Positions 11,254 to 20,978 of a stretch of DNA of 64,000 nt are shown here, piece by piece. The position numbers were made by a program, and so were the translations under genes. Origin of the DNA: Myxocyprinus asiaticus (lineage: Eukaryota; Chordata; Actinopteri; Cypriniformes; Catostomidae); the NCBI RefSeq assembly GCF_019703515.2, contig NC_059348.1, positions 26,194,656 through 26,258,655 of the forward strand. The letters run 5' to 3'. The stretch's first letter is position 1. Each line of letters begins with the position of its first letter. Under the pieces are notes generated by a model. That model was not told the DNA's origin. It did not search any database and saw only the letters and a program-made list of their open reading frames with translations.

Positions 11254-14200
11254 CAACACTATCAAAATATAGCTCTATTTGTTTGAGCATCACAACTAGC
11301 CAAAAACGGCAACACTGGCTCAACCAATGGTGTGGATTTGGGTGGGACTATCTGATTGCATCCAATGGAATTATTTTTGCAATTACGTTTGGTGATGCTA
11401 GTAGCAATAAAATTACACACTTCAGTTTTCAAGTTTTGATATGAAAAAAAAAAAAAAAAAAACCTTTATCGAGTTTCACGAGAGTACAATGTGCCTCTTT
11501 TAAGTCTCCTAAAGGCATGGAATAATATAATGCAATCATACTGAACATCTGCTGTACTCCACTATTAAGAAAATGCTTTTTGTCATTTAGAGACTGTTTG
11601 GAGCATTTCAATAAATGGAAACATAGGGATGCTTTCAGTATTATAATCTGCTCTTTGGATGGCTGCAAGTGGGAAATGCTGACAATGAACATCCACAGAT
11701 TGTACAAAAACAGTCAATTCAACAGCCCACACTTTGGGCTAACTGACTCTGATTTTGCATTGTTTGATAATTTGAGAAGAAAGTAGTCTCTGACCTGGTC
11801 CTGAAGGGACATGACGGGGTTGTTTTTGCTAGTATTAATGTGCAGCACATGGTAGTGGTTCTTGTTACACAGGTCATAGGCGATGTTGGTAAAGGAGGTG
11901 CTGGCTGTTTTTGGTACTCGGTTGTAGATGACCACCATATTGTCCTCCTCTTGCACGTCCTCCTTTGCCCACTCCTGAATGTGCCGCTGCTCAATCTCTC
12001 GTACCTCATGTATGGCAATGGCTCGTTCTGCAATGTAGGGGGAGAGATGCTCAAAACAAATCTGTTTGGCCTCTAAGATGAGGAGGTATTTTTGCATGAT
12101 CCATTTAAATATCTGTTCAACACAATATTGCAAATGAACTTGCCAAACCAGATATGTACAGAAATGTTCGCAGTAATGTATGAGAGTTGAGCAGAATTGA
12201 AAAGACTACTGGAGCATGTATAATCATCCCCTAAGGGTAAATGTATATCTGAGTCTTTTTTACTAGTCTAGTTTACTAGTTAATGAATACTAGAATCCTA
12301 TTAAATGCTTAAAGGGATAGTTCACCCAAAACTTAAAATTCTCTCACCATTTATTCAACGTCATGCCATCCCAGATGTGTATGACTTTCTTTCTTCTGCA
12401 GAACACAAATTAAGATTTTTAGAAGAATGCAAGTGAATGGGTGCCAAAATGTTGACGCTCCAAAAAGCATATATAGCCATCATAAGTAATCCATATGACT
12501 CCAGTGGATTAATTAGTCTTCTGAAGTGAAACACTAGGCGTGTGTAAGAAATGGATCAATATGTAAACCTTTTTATACTAAAAATGTTCACTTCCGGCCA
12601 GCTGTGGTAAGTTTTGCACGTTCAAGAGGGTCGAGGTCATGCAGCCTCTCACATGACATAAGCACGATGGCAAGTTCATGCAAGAACTGACGCGTGAATA
12701 ACGAAAAATACGGAAGTACAGCGTTGTTTATAACAGAGGAGGTGGAATGTTATACAGAAGCTGAATTGGTTTTCTTTTTCAAAATGGTGCTTGCTTGTGT
12801 ATTCCTGTATGCCTCAACATACTGAAAAAGGTTTGATGACGTCCACGGGTATCAATCGCAAGCGGAAAGACTAACTTTTCACATATTCCCTATCAATGAT
12901 CCTGAGGGACTGAAACTATGGCTGCTCGTTGACTCAATACACCCATCGAGTCACTCAAAATATAGAGGGTGTGTAGTAATTTCCCCTGCCAATTTTAGAC
13001 CAGCCAAGGGATCCGGCGATATCAGCATGCCAACACACGTACACTGCAAGAGACAGTTTGAACTCCACCATCATAAACGCGCATACCACCGCTGGCCGAA
13101 GCAAACATTTTTAGTAAAAATAAACTTTTAAATATCGAACTATTTCGTTTCAGAAGACATTGATGAATCCACTGGAGTTGTATGGATTACTTTTATGGTG
13201 GCAATATGTGCTTTTTGGAGCTTCAAAATTAACTTGATGAACCTACAGAGCTGAGATGTTCTTCCAAAAATCTTTGTTTGTGTTCTGCAGCAGAAAGAAA
13301 GTCATACACATCCGGGATGGCATAAGGGTGAGTAAATGAGATGATTTTTGGGTGAACTATCCCTTTAAGAATTAACAACCAAGGAACACTTGTCCACGTG
13401 TGAAAATGCTTCTTTTTTCCTATTTTAATAATGTTTTTTTCCAGTACAAACTATATTACTTCCATGACAATTTGTGTTAAAGTTGTTGAAAAATCAACAT
13501 TTCAATTTAGAATTTCAGAATGTATTAGTATTTGGTACTGTATGTCCCCCTTTTAATGACAGCATGGGCAGTTTGAGCCTGATGATCCATGTTATGCCAG
13601 CATGATTTAAGAATGTTCCAAAAAGCATGTGTGCAAAGAAAATCTGTCCTTTTCTTAATCTTAAATATTAAGTATCTTAAGTATTTCTAATTCATATTAT
13701 GTTCATCACATTAATTCATAACATGGTTTTGTTTTAAATTGTTCAAAATCCTAAAACCAACTGTTTCTTTTCAGGTTTAAGTTAAAAATTTTGAAATCCA
13801 TATTTGATTTTTTTTTTTAATTCTCAGAACTATGAACCCCACTGTATCTGTATTGCTGAAGCATTGAAAAGAAATGCTGGCCACACACTATTATGGAATA
13901 ATAATAATATATTTTTTTTACTGAAATCTGCCAAAAAGCAATGACATGCTTTACCTTGTACATTGATGTACAGTACTACTCCTCTCTTTGAAGTAATTTT
14001 GAATAAAAGCATCTGCTAAATTAATATTTATCATTTAAATAAATGTGCAATATCAGAGGAATACAGGCTGGATTTGAGTAATGCAAAATACAGACCCAAA
14101 CTACACCTACTTAAATGGACAAAATTCACTTTGCAGACAAAACAGACAAAGCAATTTGGCTTCTGGCCTCATAACACTCGTGAGATCTCAGGATGGAAAC

Positions 14201-17200
14201 TTGACAGTGGTCATGTGGTGACACTTAGTGTGTGAATGCATGCAAGCTGGCGTCCGGCAGCTGCTCATGTAAAGTGATGTCAAGCCAACCATAGCACATT
14301 CCCTCTGTGACTGCTCTTGGTCAAAGAAACCAGTCCCCAGCCATCACACACAGACAACTGGTGCTGCCCATGACAACAACTGTTGCTGTACCACATTATG
14401 ATGTCAAACCCGACATCGACAACTGACAGAGAATCTTGCTGCTCTTGCGAAAGGCATTTAGATTTTATAATCATCAGGAAATTGAATTTTCTATGAAAAC
14501 AATGAAAACACCTTCTATAACAAAAATTACAAAATAAGGCCTAAAACTAAAATCATGAAGTCATTCATTTTTCTTTTTCATCCAATGTCAGTGAAAGGAG
14601 GTAATTCAGAAATCGCCAACAAGACTTAATACTATTGGTTGCTTTATATTATGATGTGCAATTTTTGCAAACCTATTACCAAAATGTCTTGACAAAAATG
14701 ATAAAAACAACTAATTACAGTTTAAATCTTTGATTTGTTTAACTTCATTTTTATCAATAAACATTAAGTAAATAACTACAACAGAATGGGTAACAGAGTT
14801 GCAGTTAACAGGGTTACAAATTTAGCCTGAATTGAGATTTCACTCAACAGCGACCAGCCAGATTGGGATTTGGGACCAAACAATGATTTGTATGTGGTTA
14901 TTGATAAACTTATATTTCCAGTTAATTAAAGAAAAATAATTCAAATTTATATAATTTTTCCACACAATAACTTGGATGACAGGCTTGTGTGGCTAAGCTT
15001 GATAAATGCAAGGGTTCGGGGTACAGACAATTTACTTTTCATGCTACTGTGGGTTAATTTCATGTTAGATAATAGTTTCTCACATATAAAAAAAACATGA
15101 GATTTGTGGCTATGCTTTTAAAAAAGTCACCAAAGTGTACCCTATTCGCGATAAGTGCCAGATGCAATTTTAAATTTGTTATGACACCAAATAAGACTAA
15201 ACTGCACTAAAGAAATCCACAGCCTTGTATTAGTCTTTTGCCTCTCCGCTATATAACAAAACAAACCTTAAATTCATTTGTGTGTGACAAGCTGCAATGG
15301 GGGATTGTTTAAGGTAAAAGAAGAGTCAAAGCTCAAGCATTTATGGGTAGACTGTTTACCAGGCTGTTTCAGCATCTTATTTCTCATTACTACTGCAATA
15401 CCCAACCCAGCCTAATGTAATAATATAATTGGAAGTTAATGAGAAAAATGCCCTGAATCATTACCTATTTCCTACTTGAGGGACACACAACTGCTGCATT
15501 ATGCTGAATGAAAGTGTTCATTTAAAACTGGACAGGCAGTGAAAGGGCCCTCAGGCTGTAACTGATGCTATAAGACTGGAAGTTCACTTTTATTGGACTT
15601 CACACGCTGTGTCTCTAATGATGAGCACCACTTCAGAAGTCCAATAACCAAGAAAGAAATGTCACTGCATTTTATTTTTTTTTTCTATTCTGTCTGTATG
15701 CATTAGAAAATATTTTTTGCCATCGTGTCTTTCAGTCAATTCATATCTGTACTTTCCTCAACAACAGGGAAAAACATACGAAGAAAAACTACTTGTGTCG
15801 TAAGCATTCAATAATGAGTAATATTACATTTAAAGACAGTAAAGTGATTAAAACATAATGACTCATGAATGTAATATGACTGCAAAACTTTTTAATGGGA
15901 AAGGTGCGTCTTGTTACAGTTAAGGCCAAAAATAATATGATGAGCGAATGAAACTTAATATCTACAAGTGTCAAGCAGCTCTGGAGGGGAGGAGGATTTA
16001 TCGTGGTCAGCTGTCAAACCTGACGAGTTTTACTCTGACTGATGTCTTTTCAATGATTCAGAGACAAAATGAAGGTCACCTTGGGGCCATTTTTATGTTG
16101 ACGCTTGATAACCAAGGTCTGTTAATTCAGTTCTCATGCAACAAGTTTACTGCCTTGACAGAATGACTAAGATTGTGTAAAAGAAATGGGATAGTGTGGC
16201 GTTTTCAGTGCAAAAGAAAAAAAAAAAAAAAACACATCTGGTGTCTTCAGTATAAACAATGCAATATAAATTGACTCAAAATGCAAGTACACTGAAAAAA
16301 AAAAAACATGATTTGTTGGCTCAACAATCATAATGTATGAAAATGAATAGCTTCTACTCATAAATGTAAATATTTATGACTTTTTTAGCTTTACTTAGTT
16401 TTCATTAAAGTGTACAACACAAAATATCAATAAGGTGAACTTATTGTTCACATTCAAGTAATCACGAGTTCCTGAAACAAATCCATAAAATAAAGACTTT
16501 AAGTACTACCAACTCAAACAATAAAGTACAGAACTGAGGTTGTCGGGAATAGCCATAAGCCATTGCGGTAAAAAAAAAAAAATTAAGCATGTTTGTTTGG
16601 TCAAAAGGAACTTATAGTTTATAACTTAACAATTCATAGAGATTTTAGCTATTTTCAGTGTTACTGATGTTGTTTTACTATAAATAGCTGTTTCATGTAA
16701 AGTCACCATTAAGGTGATTAGTGTTACATAAGTAGTCAACTTGGATCCTGTTCAATTCATGTCATTTTTCCTTGAGCATATGAATATGCATAGCTGAAGT
16801 GCAGCTTTAATCTTCAGCGAATCAAGTTTAATGCCTGACCTCAGTTATTATTATTTTTTTAGGGCCAAGTAAATTAAGTAGAAACAGTGATATAAATGTT
16901 AATTTGAAACAGCATGCTATTAGTTGCTAAATCCTATATTTTTTAGTAAAAACAGTAAGTAAAGACTAAGGCTCATACAGTTCTTTGCCCCAAATCTTAT
17001 ACCATCTGGGTAAACAACAAAACCTACCAACTGATTCTGAATTTTATTACACTATAACACACGTGTAAAATTAGTAGCCTATTTATAAACTGTCATTTTC
17101 TGAGAGCAATGCAAGCACTCCAAAACAAATTTTTCAGTTTGTTTGGTTGAAATTCTGTTCGCCACTTGTAAACTAAGCTGTATTTGTCTTTCAGTTAAAA

Positions 17201-19343
17201 AAAAAATCTAGTGGTATAAGGCTGCTAGAGTGGTAAAAATGTATGCTACAAATTGTAACAAATCTACAAATCTAGTGTACATGGATAGTGTACTTAATGC
17301 CATTATCATTTATATAAACCCTCCAATCAGATCTTTCGGAGGATGGAGAAATATTTTGTTTAGGATTTATGCCATTAGCTGGCTTCTAAACCTTTTTCAG
17401 CAATAAACAGTGCTTTCAAAGAGACTTTAGACCTCATAAACACATGGCTATTTTGGATCTAAAAATGTACAGTAGTCAGTGTAGTGTGTGCCAAGCCATA
17501 ATACATGGCATTGGTTCTTTCACAGCTCACATCAGGGCAGAAAACAGTACCAAACTGAACCGTGTTCAAAGGGAATCCCGGAACTTCCATTAGCAAATGG
17601 AGACAAACTTTTATCAGGTTAGATATCAAATAACTTTCCAATACTGATGAACCGTGAAAGTGCTTGTCAGATGTCATCATTACAGTAAATGGAAAAATGT
17701 GATAAATCAAAGTGTTTAATTGATGAGAGACATAAAGGACAGTCAGAAAATACTCTTTAGCAATTGATGTGCATTTATAAAATGGTTTACACTATCTATG
17801 TCTTACAGACCCAACTTGTTTGCAGTTAACCAAGATGTGCTAGAGGATGACTGACAGGTTCATAAACAATATCAATTTATCCAGCGCTGAGACGAACTGC
17901 TCTCTCAAGTTATTATAACCAGTTGGAAAAACCTTTCTCTCACCTCTCTGGCAGCTAACATGTCTCAAATTTCTCTGTAGTTATGCAATGGCAATTATTT
18001 TATGTACTGTAAATAACTCAACATGGTGGGAACCAGCTAAGCCAAACTAAACCGGGATGTCAAATTTTTTTATTTATTTTTTGGCGCATTTTCTCCCCAA
18101 TCTGGCATGTCCAATTCCCAATGCGCTCTAAGTCCTCATGATGGCGTAGTGACTCACCTCAGTCCGGGTGTCGGAGGGCGAATCTCAGTTGCCTCCGAGT
18201 CTGAGACAGTCAGTCAATCTATGCATCTTATCACGTGGCTTGTTGAGTGCGTTACCGCGGAGACCTAGCACGTGTGGAGGCTCACGCTATTCTCCGCGGC
18301 ATCCACGCACAACTCGCCACACACCCCACCGAAAGCGAGAACCACATTATAGCGACCACGAGGAGGTTAACCCAACGTGACTCTACCCACCCTAGCAACA
18401 GGGCCAATTGGTTGCTTAGGAAGCCTGACTGGAGTCACTCAGCACGCCCTGGATTCGAACTCGCGACTCCAGGTGTGGTAGTCAGCATCTTTACTTGCTG
18501 AGCTACCAAGGCATTAATGTTATTTATTTAAACAAACAAACAAAGAATTATAATAACTTGAGTGTGGCACAGATACAGTGCATCTCTGTGAAGGTGCTGT
18601 GAAACAGATACGATGCAAAAGTGATGCGTTACAGTCCAAATGGTAAAGCATTCAAAATATCCAGTGCAGGACATGAAATAGCCCATATCCAATCACTCTA
18701 GGCATGTGGGTTTGACTTGGCTCAGGAACTTGTTAGACAGTTGGCCTGTGTTTGAAATCACACCTTGAAATCAAACCGAACACTGACTTTTGGAACTCCA
18801 CAGATTTTTAACCTTCTTGTCTTTTGATTACTTTAATTGTTCTTTTGTAACAAAGATAAGAAATGTTACTTTACAGACTTAAATGGGTTCCAAGAGTACT
18901 GACCAGCCTGAAGCAATGGACAACTACTTACTTTAATGTGCAATAGTGGCATGTTTGATGCAGCAGTTCCATTTAATGTGCAATAGATGCACGATGGATA
19001 CTGACGCATAAAAATATCCATTGCACAACTAGTTCTGAGTAAACTGATCTTGTATCTAGTTTGAATGAAAATACAGCTGCTGCCTTAGACATGGTGTAAC
19101 ATGTAGCACAAATAAACACACGAATGCTCGTTAAACCCAGTAAATTCTCTAACAAATGTATAGAATATGCTGACTGTCACCAGGACGTGACATTAAGAGT
19201 AAAAGAGAGTGAGTCTCACCCAGCTTTCCCCGTGACTCCTCAAGCTTCTGAATTTGGTTTTCCAAGAAGATCATGGCAATCGCGAAGGCCAATAGAGCCA
19301 GTAGCTGAAACTTCGGCGGCATCTTTACTCTTAAAAGCCCCAT
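7858..19343 (-). CDS. hs2st1: Heparan sulfate 2-O-sulfotransferase 1, seven exons
   Basis: HS2ST1 moves sulfate from PAPS to the 2-OH of iduronic (and glucuronic) acid in heparan sulfate, in the Golgi. Coding exons, in transcription order: 19220-19343, 11795-12027, 10557-10642, 8663-8801, 8477-8574, 8236-8393 and 7858-8084. They join with matching phases at GT/AG sites and total 1065 nt, giving 354 residues (human 356). Residues about 12-30 form the type II signal anchor, followed by a coiled-coil stem ([10 protein letters not shown]). VPKTASTSF around 79-87 is the 5'-phosphosulfate loop with Lys81. [10 protein letters not shown] carries His138 and His140, matching the family's catalytic-region His140/142. 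NTS (106) and NVT (125) are N-glycosylation sequons. The ATG is chosen because MGLLRV-MPPK matches known orthologues. Teleosts may have a and b paralogues; I cannot say which this is. Confidence 0.97.
8236..8393 (-). CDS. hs2st1: hs2st1 coding exon 6
   Basis: Encodes [19 protein letters not shown], then [10 protein letters not shown] and [15 protein letters not shown], nearly identical to mammalian HS2ST1. The acceptor is CCACAG; the donor is GTATGA. Confidence 0.97.
8477..8574 (-). CDS. hs2st1: hs2st1 coding exon 5
   Basis: Encodes [20 protein letters not shown] and on to CGHYSECW, the disulfide-bearing segment with four cysteines. The acceptor is TTTTAG; the donor is GTAGGC. Confidence 0.95.
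8663..8801 (-). CDS. hs2st1: hs2st1 coding exon 4
   Basis: Encodes [20 protein letters not shown] and the [10 protein letters not shown] segment. [16 protein letters not shown] is the 3'-phosphate (PAPS) binding motif with its conserved Arg and Ser. The donor GTCATT is weak. Confidence 0.95.
8833..9121. mobile_element. MITE-like repeat in an hs2st1 intron
   Basis: Its right end, reverse complemented, reads AAATGTGTAATTTCTGCACC, and the inside has a GTTTGGGGTGGGAC motif. Both features are shared with repeats at 10724-11430, 42122-42398 and near 63225-63480. The left boundary is uncertain. Confidence 0.5.
9126..9781. mobile_element. TTAA-type MITE, complete
   Basis: Begins AGGGATAGTTCACCCAAAAA after TTAA (9122-9125) and ends with the inverse, GGGTGAACTATCCC, before TTAA (9782-9785). 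The long inverted arms include the ATCTGGGAT and CACCCTCATGC motifs. It lies in hs2st1 intron 3. The TTAA duplication and terminal repeat fit piggyBac- or Kolobok-type elements; the family name is not certain. Confidence 0.85.
9786..10050. mobile_element. Second, diverged TTAA-type element abutting the first
   Basis: It starts AGGGTTAGTTCAACCAAAAA directly at the TTAA that ends the preceding MITE. The right end is degraded, fading out near a TGAAAGAATTTTCATTT segment, so its end is approximate. Confidence 0.5.
10557..10642 (-). CDS. hs2st1: hs2st1 coding exon 3
   Basis: An 86-nt exon encoding residues 120-147 ([10 protein letters not shown] to FLDFT), with the catalytic-region HGH motif. It is too short to stand out as an open frame and was found by reading between the exons. 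The acceptor is TTCCAG; the donor is GTGAGT. Confidence 0.95.
10724..11430. mobile_element. MITE interrupted by a SINE in hs2st1 intron 2
   Basis: The left part (10724-10770, GTAGGTTGATTTCCCC) and the right part (11260-11430, TTTGTTTGAGCATCACAACT) are contiguous in the related repeat near 63225-63480 (read there on the opposite strand). The SINE at 10775-11266 splits them here. Confidence 0.6.
10775..11266 (+). mobile_element. tRNA-derived SINE, plus-strand copy with CA tail
   Basis: The 5' head resembles a tRNA gene, with box A TAGCTCAGTGG at 10785-10795 and box B GTTCGAATCC at 10831-10840. A conserved SINE body of about 330 bp follows, then poly(A) and a (CA)n tail (11216-11251). The flanks GGCTCTTT and AGCTCTATTT look like a decayed target duplication. 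Two more copies lie at 18062-18513 and 43612-44000 on the minus strand. Confidence 0.85.
11444..11462. repeat. Poly(A) tract
   Basis: Run of A close to the end of the interrupted MITE. Confidence 0.85.
11795..12027 (-). CDS. hs2st1: hs2st1 coding exon 2
   Basis: Encodes residues 42-119: the neck ([10 protein letters not shown]), an acidic linker that differs from the human one, the PAPS-binding VPKTASTSF and the conserved NPVMSLQDQ. The acceptor is TTGCAG; the donor is GTCAGA. Confidence 0.97.
12313..13364. mobile_element. TTAA-type MITE, 1.05 kb, complete ends
   Basis: AGGGATAGTTCACCC at the left and GGGTGAACTATCCCT at the right are flanked by TTAA (12309-12312 and 13365-13368). It is about 400 bp longer than the copy at 9126. 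The middle (about 12600-13110) has a non-homologous CpG-bearing segment, which suggests an internal insertion. It lies in hs2st1 intron 1. Confidence 0.82.
13369..18061. other. hs2st1 intron 1, middle part
   Basis: AT-rich intronic DNA with scattered A/T homopolymers. I see no exon, RNA gene or recognisable transposon. The open frames here have no family resemblance. Confidence 0.45.
18062..18513 (-). mobile_element. tRNA-derived SINE, minus-strand copy
   Basis: Reverse complement of the SINE at 10775. The tRNA-like head with GTTCGAATCC lies at the right (around 18445-18510) and the T-rich tail at the left. It sits in hs2st1 intron 1, in the sense orientation relative to that gene. Confidence 0.85.
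19220..19343 (-). CDS. hs2st1: hs2st1 coding exon 1
   Basis: Encodes the start, cytoplasmic tail, signal anchor and beginning of the stem (residues 1-41 plus one base). The donor is GTGAGA. Confidence 0.96.
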
Positions 19344-19549
19344 CAAAGAATCCAACACAGAGAGGGCATGCCGCGATGCAACGGGCAACACTGTTATTTC
19401 ATGATCCTCAAACTCAGCCCACGAATAAACACAAACAGTAAACTGTACTGCAGTGGAGACGTCTTACTTTAACAAAAACTAGCTTATAACGTTGTATACT
19501 AATTGAATCCAAATTGCCCAGACTCGCCTGCACTCGAGCAGCAGCTGTT

Positions 19550-19660
19550 GTGTTGGCTCAGTTGTTATTAAATCCTGGGCAGCACAGTCACGTTGTGTCA
19601 GTGCGCATGCGCATTCGTCAGCTGTGACGTCAGACGCTCAACTGTCGTTTTGTGACTGTA
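19550..19660 (-). promoter_or_regulatory. hs2st1: hs2st1 promoter region with NRF1 and CRE sites
   Basis: A perfect NRF1 palindrome TGCGCATGCGCA lies at 19602-19613 and a perfect CRE TGACGTCA at 19625-19632. They are about 260-290 bp upstream of the hs2st1 ATG in a locally CpG-rich patch. There is no obvious TATA box, as is usual for housekeeping genes. The binding factors are inferred from motif match only. Confidence 0.6.
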
Positions 19661-20203
19661 GATGTTCACACTTCACTCAAATATGAACACTCAAATGCGT
19701 TAAATGACCATAAAACAGCAAAATCACATTTAGAGACACATGTCAAAGTAGACCTTTTATATCAAAGGGGTGAGAGGTGACGGTATATAAAATTATTAAA
19801 AGACTTTTATTAATTGTCTTGAACATTGAGGATTAACAAACATACAAGCACAATAAATCTTTACAATGTGCCTAAAATTAAATGTAACATTTATAGCAAT
19901 AGCCACCAAAACAAAGTAAACAAAGAAAATACATTTTAAGAGCGTGTTTTTTGTTTTTGGTTTCTTGTGTTTTAGAATATCCAATATAATGTATCAGTTT
20001 GGGTTTATATTGGTAGTATATATTGGGTATATACTGTATATTAGGATTTGAGTGGTATTTGGGTGCGTGGGGCGTCCGAATGATTCTAATTGAATCGCGA
20101 ACCGATTCAGACCGGTATGCCAACCCGATTGAGAACTTCGAAAATAATTTTTTTCACCTGAAAGAGTGATTCGTTTTCGAAACGTGCATCTCTAATTCTC
20201 ATA

Positions 20204-20206
<3 letters not shown>

Positions 20207-20275
<69 letters not shown>
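20207..20275. repeat. (TA)n microsatellite in the hs2st1-selenof gap
   Basis: About 34 TA units, self-complementary and able to extrude a hairpin. It lies between the two divergent genes, about 330 bp from the selenof start. Confidence 0.97.
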
Positions 20276-20280
<5 letters not shown>

Positions 20281-20539
20281 TTAAATATTTATTTATAGCT
20301 AGACAACAATCCTTTGTGAAATTACGACTTACTGAGCAATGACCAATATTTAATAAAAAAAGTTCCAAAAACTGAGCTAGACTTAAAACATTAAGGGCTT
20401 GAATGGCGTATGTGAATATGATATTTCCAATAAATTGCAAATAGATTCATAATTTTTTTTAATACTGTAATATATTTATAGAATTACCAAAAAATAACAT
20501 CTTAATTTTGATTTGAAAAATACTTTTATTATAAAGGCT

Positions 20540-20603
20540 AACAGCAGCCGATGTATGTGACGCACTTCCGATTGAACTCAAAGGGAGGAAAAGAGAAACA
20601 CTC
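20540..20603 (+). promoter_or_regulatory. selenof: selenof proximal promoter / 5' UTR
   Basis: An ETS-type motif CACTTCCG (20563-20570) lies 34 bp before the ATG, next to TGACG. The start site is not determined. Confidence 0.4.
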
Positions 20604-20651
20604 ATGGCGGGGGAGGTTTACCTGCTGTGGTTACTGCCGTTATTACAAACG
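20604..20651 (+). CDS. selenof: selenof coding exon 1
   Basis: Sixteen codons encoding most of the signal peptide. The donor is GTAGGT. The ATG is chosen because MAGEVYLLWLLPLLQT fits the zebrafish start as I recall it. Confidence 0.93.
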
Positions 20652-20908
20652 GTAGGTGAATAAACAATATCTCGGTGATTTAAACTATTTAAGTCGATAC
20701 CCAACAGTGACAAGAAATTCACACGGCCATGTAAACTCTGAATTAATAAAGCTCGTGGGACTGGATAACTATGTCGCGAATGTTAGCTCATGACGTGGCT
20801 CAAACGTCAAACAGGCTCATTGTGCAAATAATGAGACCAGCATATAACTAGACCGAAATTATCGTTTTAATCACGTAATCTTATTATTTTTGTATTAAGA
20901 CAACTGCA

Positions 20909-20978
<70 letters not shown>

